64,000 nucleotides of DNA, taken from NCBI GenBank assembly GCA_030674155.1, contig CM060327.1, positions 20,293,040-20,357,039 of the forward strand, given 5' to 3'. Positions 1-40,536 of this stretch are shown here, piece by piece (position 1 is the stretch's first letter; every line of letters begins with the position of its first letter). A program made the position numbers and the translations under genes. The notes under the pieces were generated by a model that worked only from the letters and a program-made list of their open reading frames with translations, was not told the DNA's origin and made no database searches. The stretch comes from Stramonita haemastoma (taxonomy: Eukaryota; Mollusca; Gastropoda; Neogastropoda; Muricidae).

Positions 1-183
1 CATAGTCTCTATCATCAGAAAAAAAAATCAGCAAAACTATGTCTGAAGGCATCATGTCCTGGTATTACCCAACTTCAGCGTAAAATCTACAGCTTTCTTG
101 GATTCCACGTTCAATTCATTCTGTGGTAGATGGTCACATAGTTTTACACTCTGCATTTCATTTTCATCGTCTCAATCATCAAA

Positions 184-191
184 ACACACAC

Positions 192-284
<93 letters not shown>
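184..284. repeat. (CA)n microsatellite
   Basis: About 50 near-perfect CA units, upstream of the first DGK exon. Confidence 0.98.
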
Positions 285-287
<3 letters not shown>

Positions 288-422
288 TGGTTGGCACCAC
301 GTTCATAGTATCACACTCTTTTTTTTTTTTAATTTAAAAGGTATTGACTTTTTCTTTCTTTCCTCAGGGGCCCCCTACAGGTAGATTGACCCCAGTCATA
401 GTCCTGATTTTGCTTTTTTCAG

Positions 423-27505
<27,083 letters not shown>

Positions 27506-29832
27506 CCTTTGACCCTCCCATCACCACCACCACCACCACCCCACCACCGTCTCTATACCGTGTGCCATGTGACTGGGGGGGGATGGAAGCGACCTGTCCC
27601 ACCTCCCTCCACCCCCCACCCTGGCATCTCCCCCTCCCATCTCCTCCTCCATCATTCAGCCTCTTTCCTCAGGATCTTCTCCTCCCTCCACCCCCTCCTC
27701 CTCCTCCTCCTCCTCCACCTCCTCCTCCTCCCTTGTCTTTCACCAGCCCACCCCCCTCCCCTCCTCCCCCCCTCTTCCTTCCTCACCATGCACATCTGCT
27801 CTTCGAGAATCCTTCACCTCCTGTGCTGTGTCCTTGACCTTCCGAAACCAGTGACCTTGGGTACTCAACCTCCTTACTTGGCCTTCCATGGAAGGGCGTG
27901 AGCGTCCTTCACCTTTTGTACTACACAAGTGCCCTTGACCTTCCACCTGTGTTTTGATGTGATGGATTAGGCAGTGACCTCTAAGTAGTTGTATAGTTCC
28001 GTTTTTGTGACCTCCGCTGCCGTAAGCAAAGAAAAAGGAGAGGGGAAAAAAATGGATGTTGGGGTTTTCTACCTGAGTGCTGCGTTCGGTCCAAAGTTAC
28101 ACCTCCAGTGGCAATCAGTGTCTTAGAGCACAAGTCCTCACCTGTGTGCCACAGCTGTTATCTCTGCAGTCATACCTGCTCTCTCTCTCTCTTGTTAAAT
28201 CATCTTTTTTATGGCTTTGTGGGGTTTTTTTCATAATTATTCAACTAATACAGATACATTCATAATAATTATGGCCTCTTCTTGTGGGTTTGTCATTTTT
28301 GAGACAATGCATGATATAATATAAAGGGCAGTTTTGAGAGAGATTTTTTCTTTCTTTTTTTTTTTTTTTTGGTTTGTTTGATTTGATTTGATTTGATTTG
28401 ATTGGGTGTATTCCTCTTTGATAAACAAAACATTACTACCAAATAATTATTATAATTTTTGACATGTGATGATAACTTATGTGTGTCTGTAAACCTGTTG
28501 TAGTTGTACATATGAAAAGAAAAGAGAGCAGTATTTTCTATAAGAAAAACAAAATTAACCAACCAAACAAACAAACAACAACAAAAAAAAGCATTTGTAG
28601 CTGGAAGGATTTTTAACACTGAGTAGAAAATCATTGGTAGTTTTATTTTTCGGGGGGGGGGGGGGGGTATTACTTTTTTTCTTTTTTTTGTGGGGGGGGG
28701 CTATGCAGGGGATTTTCAGATTGTAGTTAGTTTTGTTTCCTTGGTTTGGTTTTGTAATTGGGGTTTATGGATTTGGGTTTGTTTTTTGTTGGGTTTTTTT
28801 ATTGGGGGGGAGGGGTTCTTTTGTCTTTTATTTATAAATGGTGATAATGGTTTTCACCATACCTGGAGTTTACATGGAGCTTTCATAGGCTGAATCCCTC
28901 AGGGTGGATTTGCACCTGGTTCAGTATTGGTAAAGTCAGTGACTATCACTTTTTATTTTGTTTAAAGGGAAAGTATTGTGCAAAGGTTGCTTTAGGCTTC
29001 TAGTAATTTCCAACAAGATTTTTTCCTCCCTTTTTAAACAATTTTTAAGCAGTTGCTTAGACCAGCATCGTAGGATTTTTATTAATGTAAAAGCTGAATA
29101 TGTCATTTTTGTACAAATAGCTGGCACATTAATGTGCGTGACATTGCTTATCAGTCAGAATCGCATTTAATTTTGTCTTCTTTTTTAACAAGAAAAAAAG
29201 GTTGGCAGTTTTTTTATTTAATACTTCTTTTCTTTCTTTTCTTTTATATTCTTAAAACTTGCCTCACATTTTCGTGTGGGTCGCTTATTGGATAAGATTA
29301 TTTGTGGTTGTTAAAACTGTTTGACACTACAAACAACTTAGCCAGATAAAAATGTCAGGCTAAGTGATATTTTACTTACCAATGCGTTTTTTCCCTCAGG
29401 TCAAACAATCTGTACATGAGTCCACTTAAGACTTTTGTTTGTACAGGAATTTTATTTTTGAATTGATAGCTAGCTTTAACTTTAGCTCATGGCTTTTTTT
29501 TTCTCTATGTACATTGTCAGAAAGAACATGTGTTTTAAAAATTAACCAGCAAAAGAGAGAATGTTAGTTACCTTCAGCATGAGTGAGGGGAGAGCATGGT
29601 AGTAAAACCCACACAGCGAACTGTTTTTGTTTTGTTTGTTTCCTTGTAACACCGATGTGATTGTGCCTCAACTTTGTAAACGGACAATGCAATCATTCCA
29701 GGTATGAACGGTGACCTTCAACAGTTCCAGGATTTGCCCTAGTGTTGCTCGACACGCCTACGAATATTGTTCATTAACGGAATTACTTTGAAGGTTGTGC
29801 AACCAGAGAAAAGCTGCAGATGTTACAGTTTC

Positions 29833-29894
29833 TCTTTGTGTCTCTCTCTCTCTCTCTGTCTCTCTCTGTCTCTCTCTCTGTCTCTCTCTCTGTC

Positions 29895-29975
<81 letters not shown>
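29833..29975. repeat. (CT)n, CTGT variants and (TATC)n
   Basis: CT-rich tract with regular CTGT interruptions, then 8 TATC units. Confidence 0.95.
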
Positions 29976-30322
29976 CTCTGTGTTTTCTTTTTTTTCTTTT
30001 TTTTCTCCTTTTTTTTTTGTTGCTATTTTCATATGAGGATCAGCTGATGTGCAAACCTATAGCCTTTAAGACACCAAGAGAATATGTGCATTCCACTCGT
30101 CGTAAAATGTTTGGGTTGGGTTTTTTTGTTGTTGAGGTGTGTTTTTTTCCTGTGTTTATTTTACTTGTTGGACTTCTTTTTTTTTTCTTTGAGTCCTGGT
30201 GTTTTGCACCTGTGTACATTTTTGAATAGTAGCATTACGATTGTCATCACTGTGTTTGGAAATGTTCTGTGTTCTTCATTTGTCGCATAATGGACCAACT
30301 TCGTTCCTCAGGCAGCCTCTAG

Positions 30323-30324
<2 letters not shown>

Positions 30325-30415
<91 letters not shown>

Positions 30416-30437
30416 AGAGAGAGAGAGGTGTGTGTGT

Positions 30438-30471
<34 letters not shown>

Positions 30472-30530
30472 GGTGTGTGTGTGTGTGTGTGGGTGTGTAG
30501 AGAGAGAGAGAGAGAGTGTGTGTGTGGTGT

Positions 30531-30585
<55 letters not shown>

Positions 30586-30614
30586 GTGTGTGTTGTGTGT
30601 GTGTGTGTGTGTGT
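30325..30614. repeat. (GT)n with two (GA)n islands
   Basis: (GA)n islands at about 30402-30427 and 30499-30516 inside a long (GT)n. Confidence 0.96.
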
Positions 30615-30937
30615 AAATGGAGAGGAGAGGGATGGAAAATGCAAGATACGGAAAAAGACTGTTTGTGTGTGGTGGCATTGTAGTTGTTTGAATGATAGGT
30701 TAATGACCAACAACAACCAAAGGAAAAAGAAACGAAAAAGGAAGCTAAAAATTAATGTCCTGAAACCTTGCTTTTTAGGAGAGTGCATTATTGCGGGTAT
30801 ACTTTCAAAGTGTAAGTTCATGGGATGTGCTGGTCACAGCATGATTGTGTATTTTTGGAATTGTAACATTTACACCACTACAAACATAACAACAATCAAG
30901 TTTTGAGATTTTGACAACTGGATCAGCATTGCAAAAA

Positions 30938-30965
30938 ATAAATAAATAAATAAACTAAATAAACT
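30938..30965 (+). terminator. Cluster of AATAAA polyadenylation hexamers
   Basis: Overlapping AATAAA hexamers from a short (AAAT)n run, with another AAATAAA four bases on. It is the best polyadenylation candidate downstream of the DGK stop, but a simple repeat can create such hexamers by chance. Confidence 0.3.
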
Positions 30966-31231
30966 TTTACAGATGACATTTACCCAAAAATTTTAAACAC
31001 TATTTTCTTTCATTCTTTATTGTTTACCCTTATTTTGATGAAGAAAGAGTACATGAAAAGACATGGGATATATCATTTCAGATTTCCTATAGCAAGCCCT
31101 TCACACAGCCGCCAATCTACAAAAACTAGCGCATAAAACAAAACTCAAATTATTATTAAAAGAAAAAATCAAAAACATCCATAAATAGAGATCTATGGAT
31201 CAAAGGTTACTCAAAAGGTCTTTAATTGTAA

Positions 31232-31525
31232 TCCGCTGTAGTCTAGTGGTTAGGGCGTTGGACTCGTAATCTAAAGGTTGCGAATTCAATCCCAGCTTTC
31301 GGCTATGGCGTTGTGCCCTTGGAAAAGGCACTTTACGGCTATTTTCTCACCCCACCCAGGTGTAAAAGGGGTACCAACCTTGTGTTGGGGGTTAACCCTG
31401 CGATAGACTGGCGTCCTATCCAGGAGGGAGTCTATGACTCTCAGTCGCTTAACGCCACAGAAACCGAGATAAGCACCGGCCTGATGAGCCTTAGGCTCGG
31501 GACAGACTTTAACTTAACTTTTATT
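31232..31525 (+). mobile_element. tRNA-derived SINE (family C), single copy
   Basis: The head GTAGTCTAGTGGTTAGGGCG, then ACTCGTAATC, then GGTTGCGAATTCAATCC reads as a tRNA-like cloverleaf region with boxes A and B. The body contains CCAGGTGTAAAAGGGGTACC, also found in family A, and GATAGACTGGCGTCCTATCC. The tail is TTTAACTTAACTTTTA. Confidence 0.8.
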
Positions 31526-31944
31526 GAGATGGTTTAACTTTTTTTAATGATAAAAGCTTTGTTTATGGTCATTTTTGTCATTTTGTAAACCAATTACATA
31601 ATATATTCACCAATATCTTTTTTTTGTCAATACCATATAGTAAATGTGGGTTTCTTTTCTGGCAATGTATTGAAATGCTGAGCTCTCTATTTGTCAGAAC
31701 GAAAGTATTAATCCAAAAGAAAATGTAAAACCTATTATACATTTATTCATTCATGACATCAAAGAATTGTTGGATGAAATCAAGAAATATTTAAAACATA
31801 AAGTTGCTTAAATAAATCATTAAGTATTTACTACTAGTTATCTATGTACAGAAAGGAAAATGTGTACATTGCACGGATAAGCTTTTCATTTTCCAAGACA
31901 ACTTTAACAACTAATACCATAAAACTTCTTTGAACTCTGAATGA

Positions 31945-31950
<6 letters not shown>

Positions 31951-31992
<42 letters not shown>

Positions 31993-32001
31993 CGTGCGTG
32001 G

Positions 32002-32040
<39 letters not shown>

Positions 32041-32042
32041 TG
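31951..32042. repeat. (GT)n grading into (GCGT)n
   Basis: (GT)n to 31987, then about 13 GCGT units. Confidence 0.96.
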
Positions 32043-32371
32043 ATCATTTTTGCAATGTGAGTTTATTTTATAAATTTTTACTATGTAGTTTTATCTTAAT
32101 GATGTGACAGTCTTAACATGTTATGCACCTTCTTTCGTGTCTATCAGTGTGTATGTTGGTCTATCTGTTTATACATCAGTGCACATGTCTGTAATGGATA
32201 AAGCTATCGATTTCTTACAGATGCATTATATTTTGTTATATGTATTATCAGAGCTTTCAGTCTTTGATGAGACTTGCTAACTGAGGAGTATTGCCTAAAG
32301 TAATTGTGAATTTATTTCAGTGGCCAGGTTTGACCATACATTTTCATTCACATTTTCTACAAACACCTATG

Positions 32372-32469
32372 TACACACAGATACATAGACACACACACTT
32401 ACTGACTCACAGTCAACACACACACACTTACATGCACACACACTTACGCACAAACACACACACACACTT

Positions 32470-32505
<36 letters not shown>

Positions 32506-32558
32506 CACACACACACACACTCACATAGACACACACACACACACACAACACAAACACA

Positions 32559-32655
<97 letters not shown>

Positions 32656-32750
32656 GACACACACAGACAACACACACACTTACGCACAAACACACACACA
32701 CACACACACACACCACACACACACACACCACACACACACACACACACTCA
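32372..32750. repeat. (CA)n-rich region
   Basis: About 380 bases of CA repeats with recurrent ACACTTACGCACA interruptions. Confidence 0.95.
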
Positions 32751-33965
32751 TATGTACATATGAAACTCTACCAGAAAAAAGGATGGATTTAAAAGGTTTA
32801 AGAAGCTTTGTTTCACAAGAAAACACCTTAAATCATCACTTTTGACAGTCCCCCCAAGGAAATAGGCATGTGTCATACTCTGAATGCTAGCTGGTGTATT
32901 TGGGTTCTGTGTGTGTGTGTGTGTGCGTGTGCATGCGTGCATGTATTTGAATGCGTATGCATGTATTAATGATTGTTTTGTTATGATATGTTTAAGTATT
33001 GATTTTGTATACCAATTTCTAAAAGAAAAAAAGTATTTGTAACATTGAAATTAGTATTAATTTACACCACAAATGTGTCAAGTGTGTGAGAGCATATTAC
33101 ATGTGTGCGCATAAGACCTTATGGGTAAGACATGAGCATGCTCATGCACAGAGTTTTGTATGGTTGCGTGTCAGTGCATATGTGTGCATGCACATGTACA
33201 TGTACACATATTTGTGTGTGTGTGTGCGTGCATGGACTTGCAGAGATCGTTTGCGTATGCTCAGAAAATTTGTACCAGAAAAGTCGAAGGTTGTGTCATT
33301 AATGATGATCTTGAGGTGATGGCATTTTGTTGTTATGTGATGTGATGTTTTCCATGACAATCTGTATATTTGGATGTTGATCATCCAGGATGTTTTGTCT
33401 GTTTTGTCCACCAAAATCTGACCCATATCATTCAGTTTATGCAAATCACTTTCACATCAACAGTCAATGGCACCTTGTCCTCTTTGTCGTTAATGATGAT
33501 GAAGAAGTAAATGCTATATGCGTCGTAAGGTTTTTTTACCTCTTGTGTGTGCATGAGTGTGTATGGTGTTTTTTTTTGTTGTTTTGGTAAGGGTGGGTTT
33601 TTTTGTTGGAAGATTATATTTTTGGTTGGGTTTTTTGTTGGGGAATTTGGTTTTGTTTTGTTGTTGTTGTTGTTTTTTTGGGGGGTGTACAGCAAGTGGC
33701 GTGTATGCACGATGCTTTAAAAATAAAAATGAAGAAGAACTTCATTGTTAATGATACCCAGAAAAAAGTCCTTTTTGTTTGCTAACAAAAAAATCAGTGT
33801 TGGGGTATTTTCTGCTGCTTTGGTTTGTAGTGTGTCAGGTTTTAGTTTGTTTTTGTTTGTTTGGGCTTTTTAAAAAAAAATTGTTATGTTTGGTTGCAGT
33901 ATAGGAAATATGTGTTGTTTTGTTGTTGTTGTTTAAGAAAGAAAAGAAAACAGGCCTGATGGAAA

Positions 33966-34000
33966 GAGTGTGTGTGTGTGTGTATGCGTGTGTGTGCGTG

Positions 34001-34089
<89 letters not shown>

Positions 34090-34103
34090 TGTGTGTTGTT
34101 TTT
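33966..34103. repeat. (GT)n microsatellite
   Basis: About 65 GT units with GC variants at the left. Confidence 0.96.
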
Positions 34104-34560
34104 CCTTGTCATCTTGTTGGTTTTGTTGCTGTTTTGTTCATTTTGAAAAGGGGAGAGATTTGAAATTTGGGGGTTGCTATTTCTTGCTTTTTATTCCACA
34201 ATATGATGAGTATTGAAACCATTATTTTACCCCAAAAAATGTTTTCATCGCTTTACATGTTTTAGTTTTTCAAACCTATTTGATGATGTCGTTTATCTAT
34301 ACTGAGCATGGGAAATTCGTCTTTTTTATACATATAATTGTGATGTGTTTGAAATCACAAATGTAAATAATGTTTCCAACACCCCACAATATTTTGTTTT
34401 GTTCATTTAGAATGTCTTCATTCTTTTTTCTTTTTTGTTACAGTTTTTTTAAACACTAAAATAGTAAAGTATATTTTGGTTGTGTTCATAAAATGCAGAT
34501 GAATCACTATCAACACTAGGGATGGCAGGAGCAAATTCAGCTTACGCATGAATATATATA

Positions 34561-34893
34561 TGACACTGGATAGCCTGGTGGTTAGAGTGACACACTTGTG
34601 ATCCGCTGACCCATGTTCGATTCTCGTTCAAGAGGATTTATCCACTAGAGTTAATATCAGTGCCGACTCCGCTCCCCCCAAAAGTCCTTCGGGTGAGACT
34701 ATAAACGAGGTCCCGTGTGCAAACGCATGCAGAACATCTCCCACACAAAATGTTCTGCTTTTTGAAAGACTAGGCCATTGTGTTGGTGGGAACGGATGAC
34801 AAAATTAACAAAACTGCATATAATACATGGGGACTGGATGTTAAAAAAAATCACATGACTGCTTATTCCATTACCCACAGAATAAAAGAATAT
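34561..34893 (+). mobile_element. SINE family B, full-length copy
   Basis: The head GGATAGCCTGGTGGTTAGAG gives box A and ATGTTCGATTCTCG gives box B, with about 30 bases between them. The body and tail are intact. The AT-rich tail is followed by a duplicated 50-60 bp unit (34896-34990). Confidence 0.85.
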
Positions 34894-35240
34894 ATACAAT
34901 GTGTGCATTATTAGGATATGAATTTATTTGTAAGTTAAGAATAAATACAATCTGTGCATTATAAGGGTATGAATTTATTTCTAAGAGCTACGGCAGTGTG
35001 ATATAGCCATTCAGCAGACTAAGGCAGAACAGTTTTTATACAAGGAGTGTTCCGGGGAAGTCGGAATGCGGCTACCATAATTAATGGTGGGCAAAAACGC
35101 GTCTCCTACCCAAAAATCTTACCTTTGGGTGAACCTGGAAGCTGTAACCGAGGAAAGAAAAAAAACTCCACAGAACAGTAGTATACACATTACACATGTA
35201 GCTAAACAAAGGTAAGGGATATGGTTTGCTTTTTCATTTG

Positions 35241-35242
<2 letters not shown>

Positions 35243-35329
<87 letters not shown>

Positions 35330-35330
35330 T
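35243..35330. repeat. (CT)n microsatellite
   Basis: About 43 units; a G-rich run follows at 35443-35468. Confidence 0.97.
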
Positions 35331-36020
35331 TTAAAATAAAAACGAGGACACTGAAAGGGTTTGACACTTATGCTGATGTTTAGAGAGGACAGTATCCATG
35401 AAGACAGTTACTTAAGACTGTGCATTTTTTTCTGTAGGGTTGCGGGGGGTGGGGGGGGGTGGGGGGGTGCACAACAATACTTAAACATGCTTACTACCAT
35501 GCTTGAGATAATGTTAGAGATCAATGAGCATCCACACTGAACAGTGAGTGATTACTATATTATAAGGATTTTAGAAGTGCATAAAATGTTTATAAATATT
35601 CCTTTCTGTTTCTTTTTTCTTTCTTTTTTTTAGAGGTGGGGAGGAGGGGGGAGCAGATAGAGAAGAGAAGAAAAAAAACAACAAAACAAACAAGGAAAAG
35701 TATTCCAGAGTTGAATGGTCATAAAATGAGATAAATTTTGACATTAGGAGGAACAGGTATATCTTTTTTCTTCAGTGAGTCTATTACAGTCTAAGTGTTT
35801 GGGTAATGATATGTCATTCCACCAGCAAAACACAGTCAGGGTTTGCAAGGAGTCATGGAAAAGTCTTGGAAAAATACAAAACATTTTTCTAGACCTAGGA
35901 GAGAGAGAGAAAAAAAAAGTCCTACCATTTTTGGCCTGTAGGGTCTGAAAGAGTCTTTTGAGGTTTGGGTGGTTTTGTTTTCAAGGTTCATCTGTCAGTT
36001 GTTTATTTTAATGTGACATA

Positions 36021-36311
36021 AAGGTAAAGGTGTTCCCATAACCTTTGTGGTCATAAGAGAGCAAGATGTCAGCGATTTCAGCTTCTCTAGGGGCCAGCAT
36101 TTTGAGAGTGGCGCCCATCTCCTCTCCCTCGCTGCTTTACTTTCCTGACCCTAAAGAGGCCAGGTACCCATTTACAGCTGAATGAACTGGGGGACTGTAC
36201 TGAAACCAAGGTGTGTAAACAGTCACCCATCCAACTGGTAACCACACTCAATGCTGCTTAACCTTAGCTTGGGGGAAAACAAAGAGCTCTGACCCCTGAG
36301 CAATCCCATCC
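36021..36311 (-). mobile_element. SINE family A copy
   Basis: Full length, reverse orientation, in intergenic DNA. It is more diverged than the 21 kb copy but keeps the central block and the GGATGGGTGACTG segment (read on the minus strand). Confidence 0.85.
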
Positions 36312-36659
36312 CATCATAAAACAACACATAAAGAATTTGTTGTGTGTCATAAAGAAAAATAAAGTGAAAACAAGTACTTGAAAAAGCTAACACATTGGAC
36401 AGATTTTATTGGAAAATTTGTCAGGTTGCAATTATGTCAGTGGAGAATTTTTTTTTTCAAACTTCAGTCATCATCAAGTGTGAAATAAGGGGACAAGTAA
36501 TTGTATGCCGTGATAAGTGGATCTTCCTAGTGCTTTCCTACAAAAGGTCAGTGTGTTTCTTTGTAAAATAAATAACCCCATAACTTTTTTTATGAATTAG
36601 GGGGAGGGCATACAATATTTCATTTTTTTATGATTTTGATAGATCTTTCAGTTTTCCTC

Positions 36660-36663
<4 letters not shown>

Positions 36664-36742
<79 letters not shown>

Positions 36743-36803
36743 TTTCACTTTCCATTTCTTCCCTTTACCACATACCACCATTGTCTGCTTGATGCTTTTG
36801 TTT

Positions 36804-36892
<89 letters not shown>
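36664..36892. repeat. (AT)n and (GA)n microsatellites
   Basis: (AT)n at 36664-36741 and (GA)n at 36809-36892, separated by about 67 unique bases. Confidence 0.97.
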
Positions 36893-36896
<4 letters not shown>

Positions 36897-37667
36897 TAGG
36901 CCAGAAGAATTCTGGCCCAGAAGTGAGTCCATAAGTTTTGTGAGAAGGCCTGGAAAATGTAAGTCTGGAATTTTTTTAAGTCAAGCTTGCAAGAACCCTT
37001 AAACATCAGTTTTACTTTCAGCAAAGTAGTTTCAACCATGAAGTTTTGTTGTTTAGGTTTTTTTTTCTTTTTTGTGAGGATTCAATCAGTTTCAAGGGCA
37101 TTTGAACTTGGAGAGACCTCATTGTAATTTTGTCATAAAACTGAACATCAATTTGTACGTTTGGTGTCGAATGATCATAATGAAATGTAAAAGTTGTACC
37201 ATAGAACCTAATATCAATTTTTTTTTTTTGTCTTGTCTTCTGTGAAATGATGGACAAAATAATATACATGTAAGTTCTGTGTGCCTTGCCTCTGAATATC
37301 CTCTCACCCTATGCACAGATACTGTATCACAGTTTTATATGTTTCACCTGTGCTGTTATATATCTAGCCTGTTTGTCATCTCTTCTCTGTCTGAATGTGG
37401 GTAGCTTGACAGGTGTACTCTTAGGGACTCGTACAAGCTTCATAAAATGTTTTGGACCAGTCGGAAAAATCAGGTATTTTGCTTTTATTTTTAAAATCTG
37501 GATATAGATCGTAATTGAGGACCGGAGATGTTTCTGAGGGTATGCAGCAAGTTTGACAGGTGTTGTGTCTGTCTCATGTGCATCAGTAATGTTCAGCACA
37601 CTGAACAGGATTTAAAAAGTGGCTGTTTTATCCAACCTGGGCACTGGCAGGTCTGTAACGAAGTTGG

Positions 37668-38168
37668 TGAGTTGATGTGAGAAGGTGTAGAGTTGATGTG
37701 AGAGGGGGTGTAGAGTTGATGTGAGAGGGGGTGTAGAGTTGATGTGAGAGGGGGTAGAGTTGAGTTGATGTGAGAGGGGGTGTAGAGTTGATGTGAGAGG
37801 GGGTGTAAGTTGATGTGATGAGGGGGTGTAGAGTTGATGTGAGAGGGGTAGAGTTGATGTGAGAGGGTGTTCAGTTGAGTTGATGTGAGAGGGGGTAGAG
37901 TTGATGTGAGAGGGTGTTCAGTTGAGTTGATGTGAGAGGGGGTAGAGTTGATGTGAGAGGGTGTTCAGTTGAGTTGATGTGAGAGGGGGTAGAGTTGATG
38001 TGAGAGGGTGTTGAGTTGATGTGAGAGGGTGTTGAGTTGATGTGAGAGGGTGTTGAGTTGATGTAGAGGGTGTTGAGTTGATGTGAGAGGGTGTTGAGTT
38101 GAGTTGATGTGAGGGGTGTAGAGTTGAGTTGATGTGAGAGGGGGTAGAGTTGATGTGAGAAGGTGTAG
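37668..38168. repeat. Minisatellite, 20-45 bp units
   Basis: Repeats of GTTGATGTGAGAGGG with variable G-run, TGTAGA or TGTTCAGTTGA spacers. Higher-order units of about 55-60 bases are visible at 37860-37990. Intergenic. Confidence 0.92.
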
Positions 38169-40472
38169 ATCTCTAGACCCATTATGCATGTGGTATCACT
38201 GAGAGTCTTAGTCGAGGACAAAAGCCTTCATGTTCAATAGGTACCATCAGGATAAGGAATCCATTATCTTATCCACTGGGCTATTGCTGCATGCACCTGC
38301 ACCACAGTGAAGTGCCCAAGAAAAAAGTTTTTTGATGCACATGAGCAAGGACAGAATGGGGGTGTGAGCGCCAATGTCAGCTTTGGGGTTTTTTTTCACG
38401 ATCATAGAGTCCAGAAACTCCTTTTTTGCATGTGGTCCTTAACTTTTTGTGGAACGTGTACAACAAAACTGGTTGTTTTGTAGACGAGTAGTTTTCCAGT
38501 TGATCCTTTCTGTTGCCTTGTTCTCCTGCCTTCCCCTCTTTTTCGTCTTCAGTCTCCATCTCTGTCATTCCTGGAGGCTTCAGGGGCAATACCAAGTCAA
38601 AAGGACAACAACAAGAAATGGAAATATAAAAAAGAAAATGTTATCAACATCATCTTGCTGACTGTAGAGGCCAAATGAGGATCAACATAACAAAGGGAAA
38701 ATACCTATTGATTTGGAAAAAAAAAAGCTATAAAGTTATAGGTATTTGACAACTAAAAACTAAAGAGCTAAGCTACTTATTTTTCAAACATCTTTGCTTT
38801 TAAGGGATGCAACATTGTGTCTGTTGCCAGTTCAGGACATCTCAAAACAGGATTTATAGCAGAAACAGCTGTGAAATGCCATTTTTTCCTCCAGCAGATA
38901 AGTAGCAGATGTTAGTGATGTTAAGTTCATCACGTTACATTACTCCATCTGTGTAAGGTTGAAGTGACTATGGTGTAACCAGGTGAAGAACCTCTAGAGT
39001 GAGTACTTTCCTTTTTTTTGGTAGATCAGAAAAAAATATTCTCATTGGTTGGAGTGCTCCATTCCTATTGCCAAAGAGCTTGCACATAACTGAAAACCAT
39101 ATGGACAAACTGGGAGGGGGTGCTGCTGTATCAATAGAACAGCAGTGTTTCAAATATCTTCTTTTGTCACAGTTTCTGACATTCTTATATGAAGTTGTAC
39201 AATATCTTGAATGGTTTGCTAGTAGAATGTCTTGCTTATTCAGACAGGCTTTTGACAGGTCTACTACATCTAGTGCAGACCACATTATCTGAGAATCAGT
39301 CAGTGCCCTTTTATCAGCAGCATGGCTGTCTTGACTGATTTTCATTTCCGTCATTCAATATTTCAGGTCAGAACACTTTCAGCAATGTTAGACTACCAGT
39401 GTCTTCTGCCATAATGATTTTCATTTTCAGGACATTTTTGAAACTTCTTTCAGGTAAAAGTCAGTTCAGTATTGGCAGATTTATCATTCAAACATTCTGC
39501 ATCTGATCATGCACAGATCCTTTCAAATTTTGACTTGGTATCCCCTTGGATTTGCACTCTTACCAAAGCAGGTCAATTTAAACATGATTGGACAGATAGA
39601 GAATTGAGTCAGGGTGTTTTGAACTTTTCCAATGGCCCATCACAGCATGAGCAATTTATAATAGTAGATCTGTTTAGAAAATGTTCATTGTTGTGTTTGT
39701 AAACAGAAACACTATATTTCTTAACCATTTGAAAATAAACACAAACGGTAGAGAGGATAAATGCCACGACTGTAATGAATGATTTGACAATAATCAAGAG
39801 CAATTTTATCTTTGCAAAATGTGAAGAAGAAAAAAAAAGAAAGTTCTGAATATAGAAATGTCTTCTTTTTGTTACTGTAAGAACAAGATTTTTTTTAAGC
39901 TGAAAATTATTACAGTCATCATGGTTTGGGTTTTTTGGTTGACAAGCATGAAAATGTTGTTTTTTTTAAATGGGGAAAATATTATGACTGCTGTTGAATT
40001 GGTCGTGAGGAGTTCATATCTGGATGGAAGGAAACCTTTCAAATAATGGTCTCCATTTGCTTTTCTTAGCTATTTTCTTTGATATTGTCAAGAAGAGATT
40101 CTGCCTACAGAATATATTGGATTCTTTAACTGAGTATTTACTTTCAATCATTTGTATATGGGTCACATTGTTCCCATACCTTTGTTACACAGTTTGGGGT
40201 GGGATTTTTTTTTTTCATCTCGAAGGATGTTCTTAATAGCTTGTAATCGAAAAGCAGGATTTTGATCTGTCCAGGAATCAGCTATATTACTTTCTTTGTG
40301 TGTGATACAGATTTTGTATGAATCCCCCCCTAATCAATACTTTATCTCGCGTACCCATATTTCAATTCAACTGTTTCTCTTTTCACTGCTTTTAAGATTT
40401 CCTTAGCAATTCTTTTCTGGTCTCTCCTTCCCACTCCCCCTCTACAGTCTTCCTTACTACAATAACTGTGGA

Positions 40473-40474
<2 letters not shown>

Positions 40475-40535
<61 letters not shown>
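40475..40535. repeat. (AT)n microsatellite
   Basis: About 30 perfect units. A G18 run lies at 40775-40792. Confidence 0.97.

Positions 40536-40536
<1 letters not shown>

Larger units (their letters stand above)
27506..30965 (+). other. Probable 3' UTR of the DGK gene
   Basis: This stretch follows the stop with no further recognisable exon. It starts with a C-rich run (CCT repeats 27660-27780) and contains T-rich unique sequence, poly-G runs (28652-28667, 28691-28700) and a (CT)n/(TATC)n tract at 29833-29975. The first dense set of AATAAA hexamers on this strand is at 30938-30965. The extent is inferred. Confidence 0.4.

Noticed and set aside
98..337. Open frames made of His-Thr, Cys-Val, Ser-Leu or Arg-Glu repeats
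   Set aside because: They are translations of (CA)n, (GT)n, (CT)n or (GA)n microsatellites. The same applies at many other places in the window.
31237..31307. Functional tRNA gene
   Set aside because: It has boxes A and B and an anticodon-like triplet, but the stems are imperfect and a SINE body follows at once.
38968..39354. Coding exon on either strand
   Set aside because: Both strands are open but no family, splice context or codon bias is recognisable.
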